A DNA stretch of 64,000 nt from Tanypteryx hageni (GCA_028673005.1 CM054116.1:149045173-149109172); one strand, 5' to 3'. Positions 32,506 to 44,318 are shown, numbered from the stretch's first letter. Numbers and translations: made by a program. The notes: generated from the sequence alone by a model not told the origin.

Positions 32506-33940
32506 TTAACTGCTTCTTCTTTCATTAACAATATGTCCCGCCAATGAAAAACACCTCTTTGATGGTATTGCAAAAATACGATTCGCTAAAATACTTAAAT
32601 TTGGCAAACAATTCTTTTGCTTATCCCACCATTTCATCAAATCAAAATTATTAGTTATGTCGTCTGATAGTTTTAAGTCGATATATGCAGTCAATTCGTC
32701 TGGAGAAATATGATCATTTACAGTGTCTGTATCCATAAATTGAACTAAGGTGTCTGATATTTTATATCTTTTCATCGGTTGCTCTACAAGCATACACGGA
32801 TTTGGTGTAACAGATTAGATTTCATATACCTTCTCCTTTTTTATGTTATCAATACTTACTTTAACTTTCTCATAAATTTAATACTTTTCTTCAGTTTTTA
32901 ACATTTTCAAACTCTTTAGAAGTGGGTGAAGAAAAACAGAAATTTTATGAATGTGCTGAATTTCCACATTTTCTTAATAGTAAGTTTTACCTGAAGTTTT
33001 TAAAAGTTTCATGATGTTAGATTCTGTTGAACCTATTTCTAACGATCGTTTATTTTCAAATCCTACAAGTAAACCAAAAATATTGTTGCATATTTTTCTC
33101 CTTCCAATTCAATCAATGCTTTCTGGAATGGATTGAGGTATTCTACTAAATCTAATAAATCTTTCTTTTCAACATCACAAATCATATCACTCATCTTTTT
33201 TTCAATTAAAATATTTTAAATAACCTCCCAATTTTCAAGTATTGAAGAGATCATACGAAGAATTGAATTCCAATGTGTCTTGATGTCTCCTTTCAAAGTA
33301 GATTTGAGCTCACCTTGTAAGCCTGATTTTTTAAAGTATTTCACAATTTTTCTACACTTCTGAATTAAAGCAAATGATGTTTCATTAGAAGAAATAGAAA
33401 TATCTACAACATTATTTATTAATTGTGCCGCACAATTGATTTTATTGAAAATTTTCAAAGCAGCTTTAATATTTGCTCCATGGTCACTGACTAAAGTAAA
33501 ATTCTTCAAGTTACAATAGACACCGTTTTGTTTTATAAGTAGCAAGAATTCCTCCCTTATATACTCGCCAGTTTTCTTTTCCTCAGGATCATAATGTTTA
33601 GTGCACAGAACACGATTGCATAACATTGCATAGCATTCTTTACATAGTGTAATGTGATCCCATAATAAATGACATTTTTGTAATTATCTGTTCACAAGTC
33701 CAACATGATCCCACCCCCTATTGTACTTATGTAGGATTTTATATCTTGAATTAGCTCTTCTCGAGCTTTCTGAGCCACTGAATTAAGATTTCTCGAAATG
33801 GCAATTGTCTTCGAAATCAGTTCGCCCTTTTCATCTAAAATTTCACAGAACCTTTCCCAAATTTTGGATTTGGTATTTTCTTCTATTCTTAGAGGGTACT
33901 CTAACTTCAAAAGGTTCCTTCTTATCTGGTCAGTATTCAT
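32506..33940 (-). pseudogene. hAT (BED-type) transposase, copy 1, decayed
   Basis: Pieces on the - strand: the start of a BED-like domain (MNTDQIRRNLLKLEYPLRIE, SKIWERFCEIL); then a jump to RNLNSVAQKAREELIQDIKS, YISTIGGGIMLDL, containing the first catalytic Asp region; then FTLVSDHGANIKAALKIF (second catalytic Asp, in SDHGAN) and a helical region to GDIKTHWNSILRMI; then the dimerisation domain at 32506-32793 (NLSILANRIFAIPSKRCFSL, AGHIVNERRSS). Compared with copy 2 it has lost the zinc-binding half of the BED domain, but keeps the RNase H part that copy 2 lacks. Stops and indels separate the pieces. Confidence 0.85.
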
Positions 33941-34186
33941 TGTTCAAATCTGAAGCGCAGATAAAAGTAATATTTCAATTAAAATTAAGATTTATAATTG
34001 AAAGATGCATTACCTTATAACTGACAATTTTACATACCATTCAATCAGCTGGTATTGGTTCCTTTTAAGGATGTGGTATATTGATATTCTGTCACAAAAG
34101 TCAAAATCACATATAACTCACCAATGTAATTTTATAAAATAACTGCCGTTACTTTCTCTCGCATACAAAGTATAAAATATTACAAC

Positions 34187-34477
34187 TCACATGCGATTAT
34201 TTGACGAAAAAACACTATATATTTGAACGTTAAATAACATATAAAGAATGCTGATAGGCACTCTTATATGTAACCACGTCTCTTCAAAAGCGAATTCACA
34301 AAGATATATGTTACTTGCATGAATGGGCAAAACCAACTGGTTAAAAGGGAGAGTTCTCGCACAAACCAATCCGTCATAATTACATTGTACTACATAATTC
34401 CCCTCTTCACCCTTTCTTGCCCCCCTCTCCACATTCTCTTCTACTAAACGTAATTGACAGTCGTTTGTCAATTTCAA
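34187..34477 (-). other. 96-codon frame in the 5' region of hAT copy 1
   Basis: An open frame translated identically at 49237-49527 in copy 2. It has no recognisable domain. The non-coding DNA around it is equally conserved between copies, so identity alone does not show that it codes. Confidence 0.2.
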
Positions 34478-34859
34478 CTTTGTATCTATTTATATAATAA
34501 AAGGAATCGTTTTTTGTCAGACACTTTTCTTGACACATGATACACAAAGCCGACCTGCATAAATAGCAAATATGTATCTCCCTATATAACGCTACTTCTG
34601 ACCGCGAGGGTGGGCTTTGCTAGCAGTAAAAAGCGTGTAAAAAGTTCCTGTGCCTACATTGGCGAGGCAAATTGAATTGGAATTAAAACTAGTTTTCGAC
34701 CCGCTCTTTACCCGCACCGGTGCCTTTTGTGTCCGAACCCGACCCGTACCCGCATGGAAGCACTCTATATCTGACCTGACCCACAACTTTCGCTGCGGGT
34801 ACCCACGGGTCGGGTCAGGTAAACTGCTGGTATGCTGGGCTCTAGTATGGTGGCAGCTA

Positions 34860-36370
34860 AAAAATTAGTTTTTAATATATCTCTTAAACAATGCGTTATA
34901 TGGGAAAATGTTTCTAAGAAAGTTCGTACAAAATTAAATTTCTGACAACTTTTATTCCAATACTTTTTTACATTCATCAAATATTAAAGGAAATATTTTA
35001 AATAAATGGAATATCTCCTTAACAATGCATTCTACAAAAAAATATTTCATACAAATGTTATAGAGGATAATATTTTCTTTGAAGTTTATAATAAACAACA
35101 TTTACATTTATGAAAATTTAAGAGTTATTTGCCAAAAACCAAAACATGACTTGAGTATACATCCACCTCTGGTTAAGCGATCGTTACCAAATCCTAATCT
35201 GCTCTTCATGATATAGTACTCTTTCTAAATGTAAAGTTTGGTATTTGTATGAGTGTAAGTTTTTGAGATAGAATGCCCAAAATATCCTATCACAAACAGA
35301 CAGACAGACATCATCAAGAAAATAATCAAATCGTGTTCAGGGGACCTTAAAACATGTATTTCCGTTGAAATCTCAAGTTTGAATTTTTTCATGAATGCAA
35401 TACTTTCTCTATACTTCGTATATGGAGAAAGAAAAAATTAATATTGTATTCATTGAAATCCGGATCATAAGTTTGCAATGAATAATTTCAGTAGATACAA
35501 TTTTGTTTCATTTTATTAACAAAAACCTTGATTGAACACAACCATACTTTCTACGATTCTATGACAACTTGTTGCAGTCAGTTCATTGCATATCAATTCA
35601 TCATGCAGCTATATATCGCACGACAAACTCATCATGCGGTAATTCATCGCGAGACAAATTGGAAGGCGGGACACCATGACTGTTGTACAGTAGGAGAAGA
35701 CGCTTTTCTGCAACAGAAGTTTTCTTTATATTTTGATAGTGCTAGAATGAATCACAATTCTCTTTGCGAATCATGCAATGTGATACACATTGGATGGTGT
35801 GTAGCAAAGGATGACTCCCAATCAAACCCAAGAAGTTTATCCCCATGCTATACAATGGCATGCGAATCTATAAAATGAAGTGTGTGTTTGATGGCGATCC
35901 AGCCTCTTAGACTATTATGGCCGTAAAATGAAGATTTTTCAAAATTGGGAATGGAGCCACTCAATTTAGCCCAGTTTTCACGAACGTTTTGGAGAGTCAT
36001 GGTAAAAAGGCACTTTGGTTTGATTGTGGGTTGCTGGGTCATTTGTAGCCGGAAAAATATTCTTGTCGAAGTTAAATCACTGGTGGAAGACTTCCCATAG
36101 TGCTAAACTTGCGATAGGGACACAGGTGGCCTTACCCTTCAACTGGCTCTGACACCTGATTTTAAGGTCAAGTGGAAATTTATACCAATTTCTTGTATGG
36201 CAAAAAAATGCACGAAATGAATATTTTCTATCAAAATTTTCTGTTCAAGTTAGGTTTTAAGACAAATGCTACTATTAGATACTTGTACTTTTATATCTAT
36301 ATATTTATTTTAATATGTGATATTTGCGACCAAAATGGGGACTATAAATACTTTTAATGAAATTTTAATG
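34860..36370. repeat. Dispersed repeat copy 2 (35155-35445); otherwise gene-free
   Basis: 35155-35445 matches 23885-24160, including CAGACAGACAGACATCAT and GTGTTCAGGGGACCTTAAAA. Beyond it, the forward frame 35528-35878 (116 codons, with CCTVGEDAFLQQKFSLYFDS) and 36140-36230 (GTQVALPFNWL) have no family I can name. They could be decayed retroelement or host sequence. Confidence 0.45.
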
Positions 36371-36378
36371 ACATAGTT

Positions 36379-39013
36379 AGGGATACGATATTGAAACGAA
36401 AGTATCGATACCGTAATCATATGCTGTATCGAATGAAAGGTATCGATACTACAAAAGTAACGGGCCAAAAGTACCGATATTAGTAAGTATCGAATCGGAA
36501 CAATTACAAATTTTACATTAATTGAATATAACTAAAGGCACATATGTCTATGAGTAGTATTTGAATCAAAACAAGCAAAAAATTACATTTATTGAACATA
36601 AGGAAAGGCACATTCTTCTATGAGTAGGAATCAAATCAAAACAATTAAAAATATTATATTTATTGAAAAAATTAAGGTACATTCTTCAAAGTACAATAAA
36701 ATCTACACCTCCCACTCCTCTGTGCAATCTCCCAAAAACATGAGCTTTTCCAGGCGGCTTCCCGTTAACCGATTCCTGGCTTTCGTTACCGTTGCCCCTG
36801 CCTTAGAAAATAGACGTTCTGCAGGCACTGATGTGGCAGGAATTGTCAAGTACGCTCGTGTGAGCTTGTAAAGATTGGGGAAAACACACTTCATTTCTTC
36901 CCAGGTCTTCAAAGGATCAGAGGAGAGAGGAGAAACTGGATTTGATAAATACACAGACGGCTCATCTCTTTCCTCATAGGTATTTGTTTTCTTTTTTTGC
37001 TTGCTATGGGCCAATACTTTGTGGTGTCTCCAAAAGTCATACTTGGATTCTGTATTCAGAGTAGAATCACTGTCTGTGTCACTGCTTGATGCTTCAATTC
37101 TAATCAAGGAATGGATATTAGATTGAGCCTTTGCACAAGCCTTGATATCAATAAATTGTATGTTTTTAAATCGCAGATCTAATAAATTGGATATAGCTAA
37201 CAGATGAGACTCCGCAATATGAGTGAACCTGTGATTAATTTTGCTCAGCAGTGTTTCTTTTACCTGTCTAACAACGTCATTTTCCACAGTAATTCCAATA
37301 GATTGCAACTGTGCTTTTAAGCAATGGATAAGTGGAATCACTTTGCTCAGCGTTACAAATTTTTCCCCCGCAATCTCCTTGGTAATGTAATCCAATGGTT
37401 GAAGCAACTTCAATATATGTTTCAAAGTGTCAAGCTCAACGGAATAATACTTCGTACAAACAGCTTCAAGTTTCTCACAAATGTTGACTGATGTATGCCT
37501 CTCCGTGAGCTCCTTGGTTGCAATGCATTTATAAACAATGTCTGTGCCATTCAAATGATGTGCTGTTATACCCAGGAAGCTACGGCTTGACATCATTTCA
37601 GTCCAAATGTCCAAAGTAATTGCAACATTTCCCATACTAGGATCACTTATTTTGTCAGAATAAACCTTTATCATGACCTCGTACAGCTCATCAAGTCGTG
37701 ATTTCAGTGTGTCAATGCCGGGGAGTTTGTAGGAGGGGCTTAATTCCTTAAACAGTTGACGAAATCCTCGACCATTGACTGTTTCGAAGGGCCGCTTATC
37801 AACGCAGATAAAATACAGCAAGCACTTTGTAATGAGCTCATGACGATTACCACCCTCTGAAAAGCACAAGTTATAACTTAAATAAATAATAAATAGATCG
37901 AGCAATAAACATCCCTAATATCAACATAGTAAACGCAAATTACCGGAATATGAGCTCATTCTCTGAAAGGATGCAGCAATTGTCATTTGTGACTTTTTTG
38001 CGGGAGATGGTAAGTACTGAGTTTCTACCACGACCTTGTTAGATGCATCAGAACGAACTGGATCATTAACAGTGTCCTATAAGGCATCGAAAACGAATAA
38101 CACAAGATTAACGAAGTTATGTTGCAGAAAAAATGATCACACATTAATAATAACTTCCATCAATTCAATGAAATAGGTCATATTTTAATTACGCATACTC
38201 TTGGCGGGAAATCCTTTGAAGTGGAAGGCACTGCATCAGGCACCAATTTTTCATCTTGCTTCTTCTTGCCAGGAGGTAAATGCATCGCCCTATCAAAATA
38301 AGTAACACACTAATTTTCAAGCAACATGAATTTCAGATGGTTAAGTGCACGTATGCATGAAGTGAGCCATATTGTAATATTTATTAGTATAGGCATATAG
38401 CAAATGCATCCATTGGCAGACACAGTGGGTGGTATGCATAAAAACGTAGCAAATGCTTTTCCTTCGGTTTTGTAGCAATTGCTACGATTCACATGCATAA
38501 ATTTTCGTAGCAAAAGCTTTTCCTTTTGCTACTTTTTATGCATACCACCCAGTATGTCTAATTATTCATTAAAATGGCGGTATTGAAAATGAACCAAGTT
38601 AAACGAATATTTATAGCATAACTGTAAACTTACTTTTGTTGGTGCTTATTCAAATGTTTCTTCATATTTGATGCATTTCCTCTAGTTTTCAAAACTTTGA
38701 AACAAGTTTTACATGAAGCAGTGTCCTTGTTAATTCTATTAAAAAATTTCCAAATATAACTCTTTGGAGGTGTCATGGTAAACCTCGTGACGATTTGTAC
38801 ACTACACGAATAGTAGCGCCTAGACGTGGACGATTTTACATTCTTCATTTGCGCTTCACTTTTGTTACTGCATGTACTCATTTGATTCGATACTGAGAAA
38901 AATATACCAATATCACTAGAAAATCGAAAGAAAAGAATCGGGTACAAAAGTACCCTGTATCAAAAGGAAAGTACCGATATTAGTAAAGTATCGATACTTT
39001 TTTCGTATCCCTA
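36379..39013 (-). mobile_element. hAT element with a multi-exon gene and perfect 8-bp duplication
   Basis: Terminal repeats start TAGGGATACGA at both ends, each followed by AAAGTATCGATAC-type sequence (CGAAAGTATCGATACC at left, AAAAGTATCGATACTTT inside the right). They are flanked by GACATAGT on both sides (36371-36378 and 39014-39021). Subterminal TATCGATAC and AGTACCGATATTAGT motifs repeat at both ends, probably transposase sites. It contains one four-exon gene on the - strand. It lies just upstream of the VPS52 exons, in antisense orientation. Confidence 0.97.
36703..38881 (-). CDS. BED-type hAT transposase, 4 exons, internally shortened
   Basis: Exons are 38634-38881, 38199-38289, 37944-38076 and 36703-37856. 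All introns have GT-AG ends and the codon phases match across each junction, giving 541 codons and a stop without interruption. Domains: Ser-rich start; BED zinc finger in exon 1 (SYIWKFFNRI, CKTCFKVLKT, then H....H in KKHLNKHQQ); a Lys-rich linker; then the hAT core with the first catalytic Asp in VAITLDIWTEMMSSRSF; and the C-terminal dimerisation domain (LTIPATSVPAERLFSKAG). The expected segment with the second catalytic Asp (a DNGANM-like motif) and the CxxH-like insertion is missing between EAVCTKYYSVE and LDTLKHILKLLQPLD. That leaves a shorter protein than the usual 600-700 residues. It may bind DNA but probably cannot transpose. Confidence 0.88.
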
Positions 39014-39472
39014 GACATAGTTAACAGGTAATATATCAGTATAACCATTTGGGAAGAAAAGTTAATATTAATTTGCCACAGTGGGGTCAATCCTGACCAC
39101 ATTGACAAATGATGAATATGTGCTGCCTTTGTTCTATTGCTGACACACAGACAAAACACTTAATATATAGGTAATGAACTGTTTAATGATAAATTACAGT
39201 TTTTTGTTTTTTTATGCTGTAATATTCCAATATAAATTAAAAACAGTCATTTACATGAGGTTTTCTTGTGTTTTTAAATCTTTCATGATTTCCCCATTTC
39301 ATCATTTTCCTGTTTTAATTGCCTTTTTACCTCTCTATCCCCCTTCGAAAATGATACATCCATGTTCTACTATATGCATTATTCAGTCCACATTAACCAC
39401 GTTAGCTTTTACATAGAATATACATAATATGATTTTATGTAAAATTGAATTTTGTGAATTCTTTACTCCTAG

Positions 39473-39648
39473 AGAATGGAGTCCATGCTGTTAAGTTTCC
39501 AATTGGATTTGGGAAGCATTAGTAGTGAAATAATGTCTCTTCAGCAGAAGTCTGTTGCTATGAGTCAACGTCTTCATAATCGACAAGGCATCAGAGGACA
39601 GCTATCTCAATTTATTGATGAAATGGCTGTGTCAGAATCACTTATGAC
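39473..39648 (+). CDS. VPS52: VPS52 internal exon (GARP/EARP complex subunit)
   Basis: The frame reads RMESMLLSFQLDLGSISSEI, MSLQQKSVAMSQRLHNRQGI, RGQLSQFIDEMAVSESLMT. This matches the conserved N-terminal coiled-coil region of VPS52 (M...L..FQ.DL..ISSEI..LQ..S..M..RL.NRQ..RG.L...V). VPS52 is a core subunit of GARP and EARP, which tether endosome-derived vesicles at the trans-Golgi and recycling endosomes. The exon is bounded by TTACTCCTAG and by GTAAGC. It ends two bases into a codon, matching the next exon's single leading base. The frame is undamaged. Preceding exons are not visible in the window, and the 36.4-39.0 kb hAT lies in the likely intron. Confidence 0.93.
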
Positions 39649-39800
39649 GTAAGCATCATATAACTTTCTTCATATCTTCAAATAATTATGAGAATGCATT
39701 TTAAGCTGTAATTACTTACAAACGTTATTTCTGCCATCCAATCTATTAATTATATATTAAGTAATGACTTATTAACAATAATTTTATTTATTAAAATCAG

Positions 39801-39898
39801 CCACATTCTTGATACTCCTGTGACAGAGAAGGACTTCATGATTCAGCTTCAACAGCTTAGTGAGAAGATTAATTTTGTGAAAACACAAAGTTTTAGAG
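39801..39898 (+). CDS. VPS52: VPS52 next internal exon
   Basis: After a 152-bp intron (GTAAGC...AAATCAG) the exon reads THILDTPVTEKDFMIQLQQL, SEKINFVKTQSFR and stops at a GTAAG donor one base into a codon. VPS52 continues ILDTPVTE..F...L..L..K..... in the same order, so these are collinear exons of one gene. I cannot find the following exon. A non-autonomous piggyBac copy (40180) and the 42-kb pogo lie downstream and probably occupy the next intron. Confidence 0.93.
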
Positions 39899-40179
39899 GT
39901 AAGAATTTTGGTATTTCATTAAAAAAATAATCCAAAATAAAATCCAAAAATTAAATACTCTTAAGTTCATTTAATGTGGCTGTGTGGATTCATAAAGAAA
40001 AATACTGGCAAGTTAATTTTATTGTGTGGTGCTAATTGTTCCTCAATATTTCATTTAAAGTATACTGGATTAACTGAACATGAATTTGCTGTGATAAGTA
40101 GTAATAAATCCATTGTTTAGATGTATGACTATTGCCTCACTACGGAATCGGCTTCTACATTCCCAAAAACCATTATTAA

Positions 40180-41948
40180 CCCCTCAAGCCCGGAGGAGAT
40201 TTATTAAATCCCACCTGAACGGCTGGATGAGATTTTTAAATTTTCACGATTGCATTGCAAAAACGTTCAAGAAAATTTAAAAAAATCATAACTTTATAAG
40301 TTTTCTCTTGATTTTTCTGATTTTTTTGTGCATTTACGACAAACATGAAATTTGTAAATATCCATTTTTCGTATCATATTTTACAACAAACATTGTTGCA
40401 GTAGAAGAGAATGTACACCAATCGCTAATTTTCCGGCGCACGTTCGTGCTTTATATATAACATTCAGCACCAGGAAATCTATGAAAGATATTGATGTACA
40501 ATCTTAATAAAAGAATAACTTAAATTAGTAACTATTTTATTCTACTAATCTACCCATCTAAACCAATTAGGTGAAAAGTTTTACTTATCTCAACTTTTTC
40601 ATGTCTTGACTGGAAATTTTTAAGTAAATGTAGTATTACTGATTTATTAGAAGACGATTTATTTATAATATAAACGTTTTAGTTATATAATCATTATTAG
40701 TGTTCATTTCAAAAGTCACATAGAAGAAATGATTATATTTCGTTCATTGGAAAGGGAGATATGACAATGTATACATCAGAAATGAATTTAGATGCAAAAC
40801 ACGGAAAACTTTCAAAAGTTAAACTAGCTTATGAGTCTTTTCCAAATATATTTAGAAAGTTTACACATGCGTAATTGGATTCAGCAAGAAATGCCTTATG
40901 TTTAGTAAACACTTCTAGTAAAATAATTTGTGAATATATGGAAGAGCTTCGATGATCGTGATTTTTGATGACATGTCCTCTTCTTGCTCACTCGCTTCAT
41001 CGCTGCTTTGGTCCCACTAGATAGTACAACAGAGAAAGCCCTTAACTGAAGAGGAAAACAAACCCTACATCTTCTTTCAGATGACAAAGAAAAGGAACCC
41101 AATTTTGTGGGTTCTCTTTCCTCAGGTATGTGTCAACTTTAGAAACCGACAGTCCATAGGTCAGTGTAAAAAACCAAAATTCCATCACAAAACTAAACGT
41201 ATATTATATGTAAACAAATACATAAAAATAGATATACACAATTTCTCGCAATTCCTCTCCGAAAAGAACAAAGGCCCCTTCTCAACTAACTTGCTTTGGG
41301 GATGCAAAAAACCTTAGTAATCCGAACCAACACAAAGAGGACGAAATAACAGATATTGGCATTGACGCTCTCCTATGCAGCGAGGAACGAAGGATCGTGC
41401 AGTCATGAAAGCAAATCTTTACTGAAATGATTTTTACTCAACCCAATTCCATTATTCATGAATTGCATCATAAATATTTCTAATAAGACGTTTTCCTTTC
41501 TTTTTTATATGCCGACGAAGACCTTTGTCGCATGACATAAGCCAAATGGCTACACCAGGAAAAAAAGAGGAGAAAAATCGTGCTCTCTTTTGAAAAAATA
41601 CACAATTGCTACATTGTATTTAAAACGCCAAGGAAAGGTTCCATTCTGCATTAAAAAGCGATTTTTATATGGAAAAACACCATCATATCGTAGAAAAATT
41701 GAAAATTCCATCGCAAAATTCAACATTGATTATATATTTTTTAAAACCGGAAAAAAATACAAGACAAGCATAGATAGGAAGTAAAAAGCTTCCTCTTTCA
41801 AAATATATAAAGGTTATTTAGATTTAAAGAAGTCTCGAGTGTCAAAAGATAAAAGAAATTATGGCTGACGCAGGACGTAATAGTACGTCTGACGGCCGAT
41901 TGGACAGTTTTCGCAGGATGTAATAGTACGTCTGACGGCATTGACGGG
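40180..41948 (+). mobile_element. Non-autonomous piggyBac-like element, copy 2
   Basis: It is the same element as 1726-3502. Ends are CCCCTCAAGCCCGG and, from the right, CCCGTCAATGCCGTCAG, with TTAA on both sides (40176-40179, 41949-41952). The subterminal pair of ACGTAATAGTACGTCTGACGG motifs is kept. It differs from copy 1 by scattered substitutions and indels but keeps the same extent. No protein is encoded. Confidence 0.88.
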
Positions 41949-42401
41949 TTAAGGATAACCAGCCAGTACATTTTATACTGTGCTTGATAGTTTAAGGAAC
42001 ATCAAAAGTAGGCTGGTATTACTGTATTGACCCGAATATAGTGCGATGTTTTTTTCCTCAATATGTACCTTTGAAAGTCGCATTCACACTATATTCGAGT
42101 ACTTGTAGCTTTAAAACATAAGTGTGTATTACACGTCTCTGCACGTGTTTCAGCGCATCTATTTATAATCACTACATTGTAAAGGAGATGGGCGTTCATG
42201 TTACGATGCAACATTGTACAAATATACCAGAAATGCGCCTTGAGGAGAAAATCAAAAATAGATCAAGGCTAAATTGTAGCAACTTCACATACCTGTTGTC
42301 TCCCCATAATCGTCTTTTACATGTGTTGTCTTGCGGTCTCGGTAGCTCTTATGCCAGTGTTTTTGTATTTATAATTTCTGAACCTTTACCCTTATTATTT
42401 A

Positions 42402-43727
42402 ATGGTGGATAGAGAAAAGGAAATTGATCATGCTGAGAAAAAGGCTTCTTCCAAATCCCAAGTTAACAAACGAATCCGACAAAGTTATGATATGAGCTTT
42501 AAAATACTCGTGGCTCAAGAGGCAGAAAAAACAAACAATGTTCAAGCTTCGAAGAAGTATGGTGTTCCAGAAGCAACTATACGTTTATGGCGGAAGCATT
42601 TAGATACATTTGAATGTGCTAATTCAACCAGGAAGGCATTTAGAGGACCTTCAAAAGGAAGATTTGAAGACCTCGAAAATCATGTCTATGATTTTGTAAT
42701 GGAAAAACGAAGCGAAGGCTTTCCCATCAGTCGAGAAGATATAATGATGAAAGCTTTGGAAGTGTCAAGAGAATTTAAGATTCCACGCAGTGATTTCAAA
42801 GCAAGCATCAGTTGGTGTAGAAGGATGATGCGAAGAAAAGGCCTTGCTCTTCGACGCCGCACTTCTCTAGCTCAACGCCTTCCCAGTGATTATGCTGAGA
42901 AGTTAATTACATACCAGAGGTATGTTATAAACTTACGTAAAAAGCACGGCTACTTACTTGGGCAGATGGGAAATGCCTACCAAACTCCGGTTTGTTTTGA
43001 TATGCCATCAAACGTCACCGTAAATACTAAAGGCGCTAAATCAGTGTTGATTAAAACCACTGGAAATGAGAAAACTAGAATCACCGTAATGCTTGCAGTT
43101 ACGGCCGACGGGCGAAAACTGACTCCTTATGTAATTTTAAGGCGTAAAACAATACCAAAGGAAAAGTTACCATCAGGGGCGATCTTTTGTGTGCAGGAAA
43201 AGGGAAGGATGAATGAAGAACTTGTGTTAGATTGGCTGAATGTAGTCTGGGGTAGGTGCCCGGGTGCATTACTACATCAGAGGGGAATGCTCATACTCGA
43301 TGTGTTCAAGGGTCACCTGACAGAAAATGTGAAGAAGAGAATGGCTGAAATGCATACGGACTTAGTTATTATTCTCGGAGGAATGACATCGCAATTGCAA
43401 GTGTTAGATGTCGTGATTAATAAGCCTTTCAAAGATTTCTTGAGAAAGGAATATAATGAGTGGCTATTGGCCTGAAACCATGAATTTACTCCATCGGGAA
43501 AGATAAAGAAACCGTCGGTCACTGTATTAGGGAAGTGAATCAAAACAGCCTGGGACAAAATCACCTCCGAGTCTATTGTGCATGGATTTAAGAAATGTTG
43601 TATATCCAACAACATGGATGGTAGTGAAGACGGTGTTTTGTGGGATGAAGAGAGTGACGGCAATGACTCGAATGCTGTTTCAACTTCAGGAGATGAGGAA
43701 AAAGGAGAGAAAGGAGAATATGATTAA
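42402..43727 (+). pseudogene. pogo-family transposase, nearly intact
   Basis: An uninterrupted frame runs 42402-43475 (357 codons). It starts MVDREKEIDHAEKKASSKSQ, then a Psq HTH (YDMSFKILVAQEAEKTNNVQ, ASKKYGVPEATIRLW) and a CENP-B-like HTH (DFKASISWCRRMMRRKGLAL). The DDE domain has Asp residues in TPVCFDMPSNVTV, MLILDVFKGHL and LQVLDVVINKPFKDF. The ancestral C-terminal part continues past the TGA after EWLLA in another frame (HEFTPSGKIKKPSVTVLGK, an in-frame TGA where a Trp is expected, then an acidic tail to GEKGEYD). So one frameshift and one nonsense change truncate only the tail. Both DNA-binding and catalytic domains are otherwise complete. The second motif reads LDVFKGH rather than the usual WD.F.GH. 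Confidence 0.9.
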
Positions 43728-43866
43728 ATATTGGAAGGTAGTTTCTCGTAAGTACCTATGAAAGCTATACATACTTAATTAAAATGTTGGTATTAAAATA
43801 TGTTTTAGTTGTTTTCAGGACCTTGGAAAAACTTGTAATATTTAGTGCCTGCATGATTCACGAATT

Positions 43867-44318
43867 GTCCGCGTCAAAAAGACGTGCATCTCAACTTTTA
43901 CGCGCTATCATTTGCGCTACGTTTATTAGAAAGAATATACAAAAATTCCATAGGAAAGCTTATTTTATGCTTAATAAGGTTTGATTTTATAATATTTTTA
44001 GAAAGAAAATGTAAAATTTTACGGCGAGTTAAACACAGAAACTACCCGTAAAAACCAGCTACGCAGCCAAATTGTGCGAAAGTAGTCATATATAATAAAC
44101 TCATAAACGAATAACTACTGAACAAAATCTTTTGAAATTTAAAACATTGATGAACTAAGATATAATAGAGGCAATGCAATAATTTTCTAAGCTCTATGTT
44201 AATTACAATGGTTTTAATCGAGTTACAACTTTAAAAAGGAACTCGTCAGTGGGGGAAAAGATAGAGGAATTCTGAAAACACTGTTGTAAAGAGAGATATA
44301 AAGAAAATTTTTTGTAGG
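43867..44318 (+). repeat. Left long inverted arm of the DDE element
   Basis: Reverse complement of 46281-46733 with scattered differences. It contains GCGTCAAAAAGACGTGCATC, CCAGCTACGCAGCCAAATTG and, near its inner end, CAGTGGGGGAAAAGATAGAG. The composite of a 380-bp outer and a 75-bp inner part suggests either one long TIR or a transposon inserted at the centre of a palindrome. Confidence 0.85.

Larger units (their letters stand above)
32060..34844 (-). mobile_element. hAT element, copy 1 (inverted relative to 48.9 kb)
   Basis: The right end, read inward on the - strand, is TAGAGCCCAGCATACCAGC, identical to the left end of the copy at 48870. The left end lacks the TAGAGTCCTGCAT terminus and fades at about 32060, next to the Tigger end at 31993. 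Both ends carry a degenerate GC-rich minisatellite (GCGGGTACGGGTCGGGT-like units at 32070-32190 and 34690-34815). The interior carries a broken hAT gene. 34030-34844 is nearly identical to 48870-49690. Confidence 0.85.

Noticed and set aside
34187..34477. Identical 96-codon frame in two hAT copies as a conserved small gene
   Set aside because: Neighbouring non-coding DNA is equally conserved, so identity reflects recent common origin or conversion rather than selection on a protein.
35528..35878. 116-codon + strand frame as a host gene
   Set aside because: No recognisable domain, no splice context, no second copy to test coding; left as unassigned.
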